Below are positions 48,437 through 58,833 of a DNA stretch of 64,000 nucleotides, in pieces; the first letter of the stretch is position 1, and each line of letters begins with the position of its first letter. The notes below the pieces were generated by a model. The model was given only the letters and a program-made list of their open reading frames with translations, was not told where the DNA came from and ran no database searches. The position numbers were made by a program, and so were the translations under genes. Origin of the DNA: Pseudidiomarina halophila (GTDB lineage: Bacteria > Pseudomonadota > Gammaproteobacteria > Enterobacterales > Alteromonadaceae). The stretch spans positions 682,001 through 746,000 of the forward strand of contig NZ_PIPW01000001.1 in assembly GCF_003987215.1 (NCBI RefSeq), written 5' to 3'.

Positions 48437-48511
48437 TGGAGCGGGAAACGAGATTCGAACTCGCGACCCCAACCTTGGCAAGGTTGTGCTCTACCACTGA
48501 GCTATTCCCGC
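48437..48511 (-). tRNA. tRNA-Gly (GCC)
   Basis: A 75-base tRNA with acceptor GCGGGAA/TTCCCGC, anticodon GCC (ACCTTGCCAAGGT) and encoded CCA. It is first in the cluster, with a strong promoter just upstream. Confidence 0.96.
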
Positions 48512-48526
48512 ATCCAGTGCCGACGC

Positions 48527-48554
48527 ATTCTACTGTCTATTTCGGCAAGGTCAA
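48527..48554 (-). promoter_or_regulatory. Promoter of the tRNA-Gly-Cys-Leu cluster
   Basis: On the minus strand TTGACC (48554-48549) and TAGAAT (48532-48527) are spaced 16 bases, followed by a GC-rich start region. Confidence 0.75.
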
Positions 48555-48590
48555 CGATTTTTTGCCATTAAGCGGTTTGTTTGCTTATTT

Positions 48591-49139
48591 TTAATCCACT
48601 TGGCTTAAATCTGACCAGGCTGCTCGCAAATACTCCCACATTGACCATAAAGTCAGCACAAATGCGACGTACAGCAGCAGTGTTGCCAGCACTACAACAA
48701 AGGTATTGGCTTCCCAGATGAGTCCGCCAATCGCGACCATTTGTGCAATTGTCTTGAACTTACCTAAGTTGGAAACCTTAACGTGCTCTTGGCGCCCTAT
48801 TCTCGCCATCCATTCGCGCAGCGCCGAAACCACCAGCTCACGGCTGACGATGGCAAGTGCGGGAATACTGATCCACCAGGTCGCATAGGTTTCGACCACG
48901 ACGATCAATGATGCGGCAACCATGACTTTATCTGCCACCGGGTCGAGAAACTCACCGAACTTCGTGAATTGATTAAATTTCCGTGCGATATAACCGTCCA
49001 GCGCGTCTGTAATTGCAGCCAGTGCAAAAACAAACGCCGCCCAAAAGTTCGCATCACTGCCGGGTAAATAATAAATGCCGAGAAACACCGGAATTAGCAG
49101 TATTCGGAAGCTTGTGAGCAGATTTGGCACATTCCACAT
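48591..49139 (-). CDS. pgsA: Phosphatidylglycerophosphate synthase PgsA
   Basis: PgsA makes phosphatidylglycerol phosphate from CDP-diacylglycerol in the inner membrane. The 182-residue product has the same length as E. coli PgsA. It carries the CDP-alcohol phosphotransferase motif from DALDGYIAR through GEFLDPVADK and four to five membrane segments. ATG 49139 (MWNVPNLLTSFR) is chosen by similarity. An in-frame ATG at 49163 overlaps uvrC and lacks a ribosome site; AAAGGA lies 12 bases before 49139, a rather long spacing. Confidence 0.95.
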   Translation of the reverse strand: MWNVPNLLTSFRILLIPVFLGIYYLPGSDANFWAAFVFALAAITDALDGYIARKFNQFTKFGEFLDPVADKVMVAASLIVVVETYATWWISIPALAIVSRELVVSALREWMARIGRQEHVKVSNLGKFKTIAQMVAIGGLIWEANTFVVVLATLLLYVAFVLTLWSMWEYLRAAWSDLSQVD

Positions 49140-49155
49140 AGGGTTTGTCAGTCCT

Positions 49156-51027
49156 TTATTCATCACGAAAAGCATGGTAAATGGTTTCAGCGAGTTCACG
49201 GCTGACACCGGGTACGGCAGCAAGTTGGTCAATACTAGCCTGTTTTACCTGCTGTAATCCACCTAGATTTTGCAGCAATTTTTGTCGCCGCTTGGCGCCA
49301 ATGCCAGGAATATCTTCTAAGCGCGAGGTCCTTCTTACTTTGGCCCGCCGCTGACGGTGTCCGGTAATCGCAAACCGGTGTGATTCATCGCGGATATGTT
49401 GCACCAGATGCAACGCAGGGGCATCGGCTGATAAAGGCACAGTGGCATGGCTACCGGCCAATATCAGCGTCTCTAATCCCGGTTTACGCGATTCACCTTT
49501 GGCCACACCGATAAGTAGTGGCGCAGCTTTATCAACTTCACTCGACCAGTCAGCAAAATAGTTCTCGGCCTGACTTAACTGGCCTTTACCACCGTCAATA
49601 AAGAGAATATCAGGCATGGGCGCAGCATCAATCCTGGCATTTTTAACAGGATCAAAGCGGCGCCGCAAAGCCTGCGCCATCGCCGCATAATCATCACCCG
49701 GGGTAATACCTTTAATATTGTAACGCCGGTAATCGCTCTTCTTTGGCCCTTGCTGGTCGAATACCACGCAGGATGCTACGGTTTCCTGCCCCATAGTATG
49801 GCTGATATCAAAACATTCCATGCGCGTTATTGGCCGGCCAAAATCAAGCACCTGCTCCAGCGCCTGGGTGCGCATCATCATAGTACTGGCCTGATGGGAT
49901 TTACTTTCCAGTGCATTCAAAGCGTTTTTCTGAGCCAGAACCTGGTACTGGCGGCGTTCACCACGCACGCTGTGGGTCATGCGTATTTGTTGCGCTAACG
50001 CCTGTTCCAACGCCGCTAATTCCTGATTGGGATCTAATACTGTTGCGGCATTTTGCTCAGGTAAAATGATCTCTTTGGGTAATCGGCGTTCGACCTGATC
50101 ATTCAGATAGAACTGCAACAGGAAGGCCAATAACACCTCACTGTCTTCGGTATTCGCCGGTACTTTCGGGAAATAACTACGACTGCCCTGCACTGAACCG
50201 TCGCGAATAAAGAGTAGGTGGACAGCGGCAATACCACCCTGCCGGGCGTAACCAATCACATCCAGTTCCTGCTGATTACCAGTGACTGCATTGCGCTCCT
50301 GTATCTGTCTTAGCGCACCAATCTGGTCGCGATACCCCGCTGCCCGTTCAAATTCCAGTTCGCTACTGGCGGACTCCATTTTGATCACCAGCCGATCGAT
50401 GACCTGCTGGTTCTTGCCCTGCAAAAATTGTGTCGCCAACTCTACCTGCTCACGGTACTCGGTGTCGGTACAATAGCCTTCGACACAGGGCGCCAGGCAG
50501 CGTTTGAGCTGATACTGTAAACAGGGACGACTACGGGCACGATAATAAGAATCATCGCATTGCCGCACGGGAAAGAGTTTCTGCATCAGGCGTAAACTGT
50601 TGCGCACCGCGACACCATTTGGAAAAGGTCCAAAATAGCGGCCTTTTTCGCGCCGCGTACCACGGTGAAATGCCAGGCGTGGATGCTGATGCTCGCTTAC
50701 CAGAATATAGGGGTAAGATTTATCGTCACGTAATAAAACGTTGTAGCGCGGCCGATATTTCTTGATGAAATTATTCTCAAGGATCAGCGCTTCGGCTTCG
50801 GTATTGGTAACAGTAACGTCAATGTCGACGATCTGCTTGACCAGGGTTTGGGTTTTTGGGCTATCGACCTGAGCACGGAAGTAGCTGCCCACGCGCTTAC
50901 GCAGGTCTTTGGCTTTGCCAACATAGATAATATCGCCTGACGCATCGTACATACGGTACACGCCTGGTTGATGGGTCAGGCTACGCAAAAACTGCTTTGC
51001 GTTAAATGGCTCCCTCGATTTCTTCAT
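49156..51027 (-). CDS. uvrC: Excinuclease ABC subunit C
   Basis: UvrC makes both incisions in nucleotide-excision repair. The 623-residue product has the N-terminal GIY-YIG nuclease ([24 protein letters not shown]), a UVR motif near residue 205, the RNase H-like C-terminal nuclease ([19 protein letters not shown]) and the terminal helix-hairpin-helix pair ([25 protein letters not shown]). Its start lies 26 bases inside the upstream regulator gene, the uvrY-uvrC coupling known from E. coli. Confidence 0.97.
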   Translation of the reverse strand: MKKSREPFNAKQFLRSLTHQPGVYRMYDASGDIIYVGKAKDLRKRVGSYFRAQVDSPKTQTLVKQIVDIDVTVTNTEAEALILENNFIKKYRPRYNVLLRDDKSYPYILVSEHQHPRLAFHRGTRREKGRYFGPFPNGVAVRNSLRLMQKLFPVRQCDDSYYRARSRPCLQYQLKRCLAPCVEGYCTDTEYREQVELATQFLQGKNQQVIDRLVIKMESASSELEFERAAGYRDQIGALRQIQERNAVTGNQQELDVIGYARQGGIAAVHLLFIRDGSVQGSRSYFPKVPANTEDSEVLLAFLLQFYLNDQVERRLPKEIILPEQNAATVLDPNQELAALEQALAQQIRMTHSVRGERRQYQVLAQKNALNALESKSHQASTMMMRTQALEQVLDFGRPITRMECFDISHTMGQETVASCVVFDQQGPKKSDYRRYNIKGITPGDDYAAMAQALRRRFDPVKNARIDAAPMPDILFIDGGKGQLSQAENYFADWSSEVDKAAPLLIGVAKGESRKPGLETLILAGSHATVPLSADAPALHLVQHIRDESHRFAITGHRQRRAKVRRTSRLEDIPGIGAKRRQKLLQNLGGLQQVKQASIDQLAAVPGVSRELAETIYHAFRDE

Positions 51028-51688
51028 TTAAAACAATGGTTACCTTTGGTTCAATTTCGACGAGACCCGTCTGTATAGCCAAATGGGTTAAGGCGACGTC
51101 TCCGGATAACTGCAGTTTATCAAAGATTCGGTACCTAAAGGTATTTACTGTTTTACTACTGATATTAAGTAGCCGGGCGATTTCGGCAACACGCTTGCCC
51201 TGCCCAATCATTTGCGCCACCTGAATCTCACGTTTACTCAGGCAGGTAAGCAACACCGTTTGCTTCTGCCGCGCGGGATTTTTGGCCAGATATTCTGCTA
51301 CGCTCGCAGCAACGTACATGCGGCCACGGCTGAGTGTGGTGCATGCTTGTTTGAATTCATCAAGGCTGGATGAGGCAAGCAAAAAGCCGTCCACCCGTTC
51401 CACGTTGCACTGAAAGTCGAGCACATCCTGGAAACGAGCTGCCCATAACAGCAATTGAATATCCGTGTAACGACGCTGTAGGCGCCGCCAGATTTCGATG
51501 GTCCCGTCACCACATAAGCTACTACCCAGAATGACGGTTGCGTAGGGTGATGCCTGGATCGCCTCACGCAATTGGTGTTGATTAAAAACTATCGCGACAA
51601 CATTAAACTGCGACTCCATAGATGCCAGGACGGTTGTCATGCCCTGGCTGATCAGTTCCGAAGGGACTGCCACAATGAACTGCGTCAT
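51002..51688 (-). CDS. uvrY: UvrY/GacA-position LuxR-type regulator with a degenerate receiver domain
   Basis: The 228-residue protein lies where uvrY/gacA lies in relatives and keeps the GerE/LuxR DNA-binding domain (about 148-210; [36 protein letters not shown]). The receiver domain, however, lacks every phosphorylation residue. The acidic pair is V8-P9, the phosphoacceptor position is G55 (VILGSSLCG), the Thr position reads Ala (LLLWAA), and the lysine position is A105 (GFLLASS). It should not be controlled by BarA-type phosphorylation. AAGGA lies 7 bases before the ATG. Gene symbol is by position. Confidence 0.9.
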   Translation of the reverse strand: MTQFIVAVPSELISQGMTTVLASMESQFNVVAIVFNQHQLREAIQASPYATVILGSSLCGDGTIEIWRRLQRRYTDIQLLLWAARFQDVLDFQCNVERVDGFLLASSSLDEFKQACTTLSRGRMYVAASVAEYLAKNPARQKQTVLLTCLSKREIQVAQMIGQGKRVAEIARLLNISSKTVNTFRYRIFDKLQLSGDVALTHLAIQTGLVEIEPKVTIVLNEEIEGAI

Positions 51689-51711
51689 GTGAGTTTCCTT
51701 ATCCCAAAGTT

Positions 51712-51725
51712 CCGAAAGATTTCGG
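51712..51725. promoter_or_regulatory. Dyad 1 upstream of the uvrY-like gene
   Basis: CCGAAA and TTTCGG form perfect 6-base arms around a 2-base centre, 24 bases before the start codon. The short centre suggests a protein-binding site rather than an RNA hairpin. Confidence 0.45.
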
Positions 51726-51731
51726 CATTCA

Positions 51732-51750
51732 CACTAAACCCGTTTTAGTG
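51732..51750. promoter_or_regulatory. Dyad 2 upstream of the uvrY-like gene
   Basis: CACTAAA and TTTAGTG form perfect 7-base arms around CCCGT. A TTGAAA box on the minus strand lies just upstream, so the dyad may sit within the promoter. Confidence 0.45.
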
Positions 51751-51822
51751 CGTTTCAAGATATGCCCTGTCTCTTTAATATGCGCAAGATTAAATATGAT
51801 AATTTTGTTGAAATACATGGAT

Positions 51823-51837
51823 CTTTACATTGTAAAG
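51823..51837. promoter_or_regulatory. Dyad 3 between tesB and the uvrY-like gene
   Basis: CTTTACA-T-TGTAAAG is a perfect 15-base palindrome with 7-base arms. It lies about 135 bases upstream of the uvrY-like start and 70 bases past the thioesterase stop. The remaining AT-rich sequence in this gap shows no gene. Confidence 0.45.
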
Positions 51838-51905
51838 GTCAAAATAACTCAGTTTTTATTCATTTGATTCCAGGCTTTTCTTCGCCACGGACGTTAGCGA
51901 AATCC

Positions 51906-52700
51906 TCAACCAAAAACCGTCACTGTCTGGCGGCTGATTGCGACCAACTGACCATCGTCATCCCAGATATGCGCATGGGTATGTCCGTAGCCGTCTGCGG
52001 CATAATCAATTGTAGCCACATAGTGCCACCAGGCATGTGATGACTTTGCCGGAAGTTCACTTGGAAACTCTATGGTCCAGGTTAACGAACTTGCCGGGGT
52101 AGGCTTGGTTAGATGGGTGAGTAAAGCTGGCGGCCAGGCATCAACCAACGCTAGTAAATGTCCGATGCTTACCACAGAGTCGAGTTCACGAAACCGCATA
52201 TAGCCACCAAACTGGCGGCTTTTGCTGCCGCAGAAAGGTAGGCCACCCAATGTGACCCGATAATCGAAGGCACGGGTAAACTCGGGAACAGCAGCTCCCT
52301 CTGGAAAGCTTTGCCCTTCTTCTGCGCGTTGACCTTCATCAGGATCAGGGGTATCCGTCATCTGCACCACGGAGCTCCGCGCCCGACCGTAACTCAGGAA
52401 TGCCGCGAGCACCACTTCATTTTGCTGGATGATCTCTACCGCAATCTGGGTCACATTCTTGCCTTGCCGCAGAACTCGTCGCTGCAGCTGGGCAGCACCG
52501 TCTAATACAGGTGCCACGAAGGATACGGTCATAGCACGTAACTGCTGGTCAGCTGCGGCTCCAGCTGCGGCATGACGCCAGGCGATGGCGGCAGTTAAGC
52601 CTCCGAATAACGCGCGCCCCTGCCCCCAACCCTCTGGTAGTTGAATCTCTTGCTCAGCAGCTTCGGTGATTTGTGCGAGAATAGCGTCAAAATTTTGCAT
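51906..52700 (-). CDS. TesB-type double-hotdog acyl-CoA thioesterase
   Basis: The 264-residue protein has the two hotdog halves of the TesB/thioesterase-like superfamily: an N-terminal strand-helix with LPEGWGQGRALFGGLTAAIA and a C-terminal half with WTIEFPSELP and the ending AHIWDDDGQLVAISRQTV. It probably hydrolyses medium or long acyl-CoA; the precise substrate is unknown. It is monocistronic, between tRNA-Ser and the uvrY-like gene. Confidence 0.88.
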   Translation of the reverse strand: MQNFDAILAQITEAAEQEIQLPEGWGQGRALFGGLTAAIAWRHAAAGAAADQQLRAMTVSFVAPVLDGAAQLQRRVLRQGKNVTQIAVEIIQQNEVVLAAFLSYGRARSSVVQMTDTPDPDEGQRAEEGQSFPEGAAVPEFTRAFDYRVTLGGLPFCGSKSRQFGGYMRFRELDSVVSIGHLLALVDAWPPALLTHLTKPTPASSLTWTIEFPSELPAKSSHAWWHYVATIDYAADGYGHTHAHIWDDDGQLVAISRQTVTVFG

Positions 52701-52764
52701 AGCGGACTCATCTGGTTTTTGTTTTTTTTAGTATAAACAGGTACGACCAGATGTGAAAGAGGCA

Positions 52765-52798
52765 ATAAAAAAGCCCGCTAACAAGGTAGCGGGCTTTT
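52765..52798 (-). terminator. Terminator after tRNA-Ser
   Basis: GCCCGCTA (52773-52780) and TAGCGGGC (52787-52794) form an 8-base stem with a 6-base loop. On the minus strand a T6 run follows. Confidence 0.9.
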
Positions 52799-52806
52799 CT
52801 GGAATT

Positions 52807-52898
52807 TGGCGGAGAGAGAGGGATTCGAACCCCCGGTGAGTGTGAACCCACGCCTGATTTCAAGTCAGGTGCATTAAACCGAGCTCTGCCATCTCTCC
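52807..52898 (-). tRNA. tRNA-Ser (TGA)
   Basis: A 92-base class II tRNA with acceptor GGAGAGA/TCTCTCC, discriminator G, long variable arm, anticodon TGA (CTGACTTGAAATCAG) and encoded CCA. It lies beside yccA, as serT does in E. coli. Confidence 0.96.
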
Positions 52899-52933
52899 GG
52901 TGTCACAAGGCTGTATGCCTCAAGACGAAGCGA

Positions 52934-52962
52934 ATGATAAAGAGCCGAAACGCGGTTGTAAA
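52934..52962 (-). promoter_or_regulatory. tRNA-Ser promoter
   Basis: On the minus strand TTTACA (52962-52957) and TATCAT (52939-52934) are spaced 17 bases. Confidence 0.7.
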
Positions 52963-53023
52963 GCAAAAAATTGAATCTTCCGGGCCGTTTGCTGTCATTT
53001 TATACAATCAGACACAAAATTCA

Positions 53024-53052
53024 CTTGAAAGCATTGCGACTCACCCCCACTT
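53024..53052 (+). promoter_or_regulatory. Heat-shock (sigma-32-like) promoter of yccA
   Basis: CTTGAAA (53024-53030) and CCCCACTT (53045-53052) are separated by 14 bases, close to the sigma-32 consensus CTTGAAA and CCCCATnT. A start near 53059 would leave a short leader before yccA. No good sigma-70 pair is seen here. Confidence 0.5.
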
Positions 53053-53094
53053 TTGAGATACACTGGGAACAGTTATTTATTATCGGAGAATGAA

Positions 53095-53769
53095 ATGAAC
53101 AACCAAGTTCACGTTTCGACCACACAACGTGGTGAATCTGTTATACAGACCAATAAAGTTTTACGAAACACCTATATGTTGCTGGGGTTAACGCTGGCTT
53201 TTAGTGCCTTTACTGCATTTTTATCAGCGAGCATGAATTTACCTCACCCGGGCTTGATTATTACCCTGGTTGGTTTTTATGGCCTACTGTTTCTTATTCA
53301 TAAGAACGCCAACAGCACGATGGGGCTGGTGCTAACTTTTGCCCTGACAGGTTTCATGGGGTACACCCTTGGCCCTATCTTGAGTATGGTGAATGCCATT
53401 GGTCCGCATGGTGCTGAGATTATTATGACCGCACTTGGCGGTACTGCATTGATTTTCTTCTCGTTATCCGCGTACGTGCTGACCACTAAAAAAGATATGT
53501 CATTCTTAGGCGGTATGATGGTGGCGGGTTTCTTCGTTATCATCGCACTGTTTATTGCCAACTTCTTTCTGAATATGCCAATACTTGGTCTGGCGTTGTC
53601 AGGACTCTTTATCCTGTTCTCAGCCGGTGCCATTCTGATGCAAACCAGCTCGATCATTCATGGCGGTGAACGCAATTACGTACTGGCCACAGTGACCTTG
53701 TATGTGTCCATCTACAACATTTTTGTCAGCTTACTGCATATTCTGATGGCCTTTGGTGGCGACGAATAA
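53095..53769 (+). CDS. yccA: YccA, Bax inhibitor-1 family membrane protein
   Basis: YccA is a substrate and modulator of the FtsH membrane protease; in E. coli it protects jammed SecY. The 224-residue protein has seven hydrophobic segments and the family pattern TALGGTALIFFSLSAYVLTT. ATG 53095 has GGAG 6 bases upstream, whereas the longer frame has none. It is upstream of tusDCB-tusE and close to tRNA-Ser. Confidence 0.95.
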   Translation: MNNQVHVSTTQRGESVIQTNKVLRNTYMLLGLTLAFSAFTAFLSASMNLPHPGLIITLVGFYGLLFLIHKNANSTMGLVLTFALTGFMGYTLGPILSMVNAIGPHGAEIIMTALGGTALIFFSLSAYVLTTKKDMSFLGGMMVAGFFVIIALFIANFFLNMPILGLALSGLFILFSAGAILMQTSSIIHGGERNYVLATVTLYVSIYNIFVSLLHILMAFGGDE

Positions 53770-53775
53770 CTGCTT

Positions 53776-54144
53776 GTGACTGATCTTGTCATCTCGGTGC
53801 ATGCGGCACCTTCAACCGCCGCAGCACCGCCTTCGACCCGCAGCCTGTTAGCGTTAACCTACGCCCAGGCTGCGCTTGCGTTAGGCCACACGTTAAAGCA
53901 TGTCTTTTTCTATCAGGCTGGCGTATTGCACGCGCAGCTGGATCAGGATCAACAATTGACACCCGTTGCCGCTGAATGGGTGCGCTTAAGCCAAAAACAT
54001 GGTTTCCCACTGATCGTCTGTTCAACCGTCATCGAAAACGATTACCAACTTGAGGCAACGCACCTGCACTCTGCTTATGAACTGGGCGGACTGACTGAGT
54101 TCAGTATGGCTGTAGCGCAAGCCGAGCGCGTGGTGCAATTCTGA
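53776..54144 (+). CDS. tusD: Sulfur relay protein TusD (DsrE family)
   Basis: TusD takes part in the TusA-TusBCD-TusE-MnmA sulfur relay that makes 2-thiouridine in tRNA. The 122-residue product matches TusD, with the persulfide cysteine in LIVCSTVIE and the ending AERVVQF. It starts with GTG 6 bases after yccA, without a clear ribosome site, so coupling is likely. Its stop overlaps tusC. Confidence 0.93.
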   Translation: MTDLVISVHAAPSTAAAPPSTRSLLALTYAQAALALGHTLKHVFFYQAGVLHAQLDQDQQLTPVAAEWVRLSQKHGFPLIVCSTVIENDYQLEATHLHSAYELGGLTEFSMAVAQAERVVQF

Positions 54145-54491
54145 TGAGCATTTTTATTGTACAAAGTCAGCAGCCTGATGCTCTGGCAACGTGGCACGGT
54201 CAGGATATGTTGCTGGCACTTGCAACCTTAGAGCTCAATCCGCAGTTGGTCGTGCTTGGTGAGGCGCTGCGTCAGTTGCAAACTGGCCATGACGCCCGTC
54301 GCCACGAGCGCTCATTACAAAAACGTTATGCGCTGATGGAGTTGTATGACTGCCCGCCGCCGCTCGTTGTGACGGAAGAACTCGCGCAACAACAGCTTAA
54401 TACCGAAGATTTCGTCTGCGACGTGCAGACCGTCAGTTATAGCGAATTAAGCCAGTTGCTTGCCTCCAGCAGTAAAGTGATAAGGTTCTAG
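54144..54491 (+). CDS. tusC: Sulfur relay protein TusC (DsrF family)
   Basis: The 115-residue DsrE/F-fold subunit of the TusBCD complex, with the N-terminal strand SIFIVQS and the ending SSKVIRF. Its start overlaps the tusD stop by one base (TGATG), and tusB follows after 3 bases. Confidence 0.92.
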   Translation: MSIFIVQSQQPDALATWHGQDMLLALATLELNPQLVVLGEALRQLQTGHDARRHERSLQKRYALMELYDCPPPLVVTEELAQQQLNTEDFVCDVQTVSYSELSQLLASSSKVIRF

Positions 54492-54494
54492 CTT

Positions 54495-54830
54495 ATGTTT
54501 GACGCTCCAGCGGTAACCGAACAAACTGTTTTTTATGTTCGCAGCTGGCCTCTGGCTAAGCATGATTCTGCTTTATTGCAGGAATCAGCGCTACAGCAAC
54601 AGGTGATTTTGATACTTACCGAAACCGCGCTGGTGCAACTTTGGCAGCAGCCGGATGAGTTGGCTCAGTTTCCGTATACCTGTTATGCCATTCAAACAGA
54701 GATCCAGGCGTTACGTGATACAGTAGCGGAACTCAATGAACTGCCCTTTCCCGCATTTATCATGCAGCTAAATGATGCAAGCTGGGTAGAACTGACGTTA
54801 CAATCGCAACTGGTCACCTACTTTGCTTAA
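54495..54830 (+). CDS. tusB: Sulfur relay protein TusB (DsrH family)
   Basis: The 111-residue third subunit of TusBCD. Similarity is weaker than for TusC/D, but the C-terminal FIMQLNDASWVELTLQSQ matches the TusB ending, and the position after tusC is decisive. It carries an N-terminal extension relative to E. coli TusB (95 residues from memory). Confidence 0.88.
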   Translation: MFDAPAVTEQTVFYVRSWPLAKHDSALLQESALQQQVILILTETALVQLWQQPDELAQFPYTCYAIQTEIQALRDTVAELNELPFPAFIMQLNDASWVELTLQSQLVTYFA

Positions 54831-54849
54831 CTTTAAGTAACCTACAACT

Positions 54850-56851
<2,002 letters not shown>

Positions 56852-56865
<14 letters not shown>

Positions 56866-58189
56866 CATCCCGCTTCCAGTCGCTGGCCTGGTCATTTTGC
56901 TGCAACCATTCGAGTTTTGCCCGCAACTGCTTCTCTAAGCCACGATCACTTGGCTGATACAGATCCGGCTCGCCGATAACGCTGGGTAAATAACGCTCGC
57001 CCGGCACGATCGCCTGCGGGAAGTCATGGGCGTAACGATACCCGGCACCAAAACCTTCTTGCTTGTGAACCTTGGTAGGCGCATTGCGCAGGTGATTGGG
57101 TACCGGTGCATCAGGATAATCCGCAGCGAGCTTCTTAGCTGCGTTAAAGGCACGGTATAAAGCATTACTTTTCGGCGCCAACGCACAGTAAACCAAAGCC
57201 TCGGCAATCGCCCGCTCACCTTCAGCAGGGCCGACTCGATGGAAGGTATCCCAGGCATTCAACGCCAGTTGTAGAGCGCGGGGATCAGCAGTGCCTATAT
57301 CTTCTGAGGCGATCGCTAACAACCGCCGGGCAGCGATCAAAGGATCGCCACCGCCTTGCAGGATCCGTGCGTACCAATACAGCGCACCGTCTGCAGACGA
57401 GCCGCGAACGGACTTATGCAACGCCGAGAGCAAATCGTAATAAACATCACCTTGCTTATCGAAACCGGCCTGGCGTCCGCCAATAGCTTCCACCACCAGT
57501 GTGCGTTCAATGGTCGCGCCGTCACTCACCGAATCTGAGCAGATCTCGAGATAATTCAATAAGCGCCGGGCATCACCCCCCGCCACATCAAGTAAGTAGT
57601 CTTTTGCCGCGCTGGTAAGTTGCAGTTGGCGCTTGCCGAGTCCGCGTTCCTGATCGGTCAAAGCCTGTTCAAGCAGCCCCGCGAGTTCATCAGTGGTGAG
57701 TGATTTCAGCCGATAGACCCGGGCCCTTGATAATAACGCGCCATTTAACTCAAACGCCGGATTCTCTGTGGTCGCCCCCACAAAAATAATGGTGCCATCT
57801 TCAATATGAGGCAGAAAAGCATCTTGCTGGCTTTTATTAAAACGGTGAACTTCATCAACGAAAAGTAAGGTGCGTACGCCCTGCTGTTGATTGTCTTTTG
57901 CCTTGACGATGGCCTGACGAATTTCTTTGACGCCGGAAGTGACCGCACTTAAACGTTCAAGGGAAGCAGCACCGGTTTGCGCAATAATTTCAGCAAGTGT
58001 AGTTTTGCCGGTACCTGGCGGTCCCCAGAGTACCATGGAGTGTAACTGCCCCTGCTGAATTGCATCACGCAGGGGCTTGCCGGGCCCCAGTAAGTGGCTT
58101 TGCCCAGCATAGTCGTCGAGTTTAAGTGGCCGCATCCGCGCCGCCAACGGGCGAAAATCTGGCGCAAAATCAAAACTTTGGTTGTTCAC
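56852..58189 (-). CDS. rarA: Replication-associated recombination protein RarA (MgsA)
   Basis: RarA is an AAA+ clamp-loader-like ATPase acting at stalled replication forks. The 445-residue product has Walker [10 protein letters not shown] (56-64), Walker [15 protein letters not shown], sensor ATTENPAF and the C-terminal tetramerisation region. The GTG start has AAGG 6 bases upstream and follows lolA by 8 bases; the stop overlaps crcB. Confidence 0.96.
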
Positions 58190-58197
58190 CAGCCACC

Positions 58198-58824
58198 TTA
58201 GTCGTTGTCGCCTCGTTGATCATCGATCGCTACGCCTGCAGGCATTTCAAACTGAAAGGTGCTGGGTGGTAGCGCGGCATTAAGTTGCACATTACTGAGC
58301 GCAATGCGGGTAAGTTGATTTTGCCCGTCATCAAGAATCACTTCGCTCAGCACATCATCGGCAAAGTTTAATTGCAGGCTTTGCTGAGCTTCAGCACCGT
58401 CCACGGGCTCGAGCTGATAGCTGGTGCCTGCTGCTGTCACCTGATAATCAGCCCATGCCGTGGCGTCACCATCTAACAGCAACAAAAAGGGACTCTGGCT
58501 TGCTGAATTCTGCTGATGGTTTAACGTAACCTGTTCGACAAAGGGGTCATAGTAGTAAATGGTGGAACCATCAGCGACCAGCACTAACTCATCGGGTGCA
58601 TCACTTTGCCAGAAGAATTTATTGGGCCGCGCCATAGCTAAACGACCCTGCAGCTCTTGCACTAACTCGCCCTGGGCGTCAACCACCTGCTGCACGAAGT
58701 CAGCTTGCAAGGTACTGACTGGCGCCAGGCGTTCCTGCAATTCAGCGCGGGCATCACTGGCCCAGCTTGCGCCCGAGAACAACAATGCGGTCATCGCCAG
58801 GGTAGTACTCATGAGAAGCTTCAT
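58198..58824 (-). CDS. lolA: Outer-membrane lipoprotein carrier LolA
   Basis: LolA ferries lipoproteins across the periplasm from LolCDE to LolB. The 208-residue product has a signal peptide cleaved near ASWA-SD, and the LolA start [19 protein letters not shown] and [14 protein letters not shown]. It starts 9 bases after ftsK, the conserved ftsK-lolA-rarA order. Confidence 0.96.
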   Translation of the reverse strand: MKLLMSTTLAMTALLFSGASWASDARAELQERLAPVSTLQADFVQQVVDAQGELVQELQGRLAMARPNKFFWQSDAPDELVLVADGSTIYYYDPFVEQVTLNHQQNSASQSPFLLLLDGDATAWADYQVTAAGTSYQLEPVDGAEAQQSLQLNFADDVLSEVILDDGQNQLTRIALSNVQLNAALPPSTFQFEMPAGVAIDDQRGDND

Positions 58825-58833
58825 AGTTTTTCC

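Noticed and set aside
48237-48511. tRNA cluster as a mobile-element attachment site
   Set aside because: No integrase, direct repeat of a tRNA end or accessory genes nearby; the cluster is in its conserved place beside pgsA.
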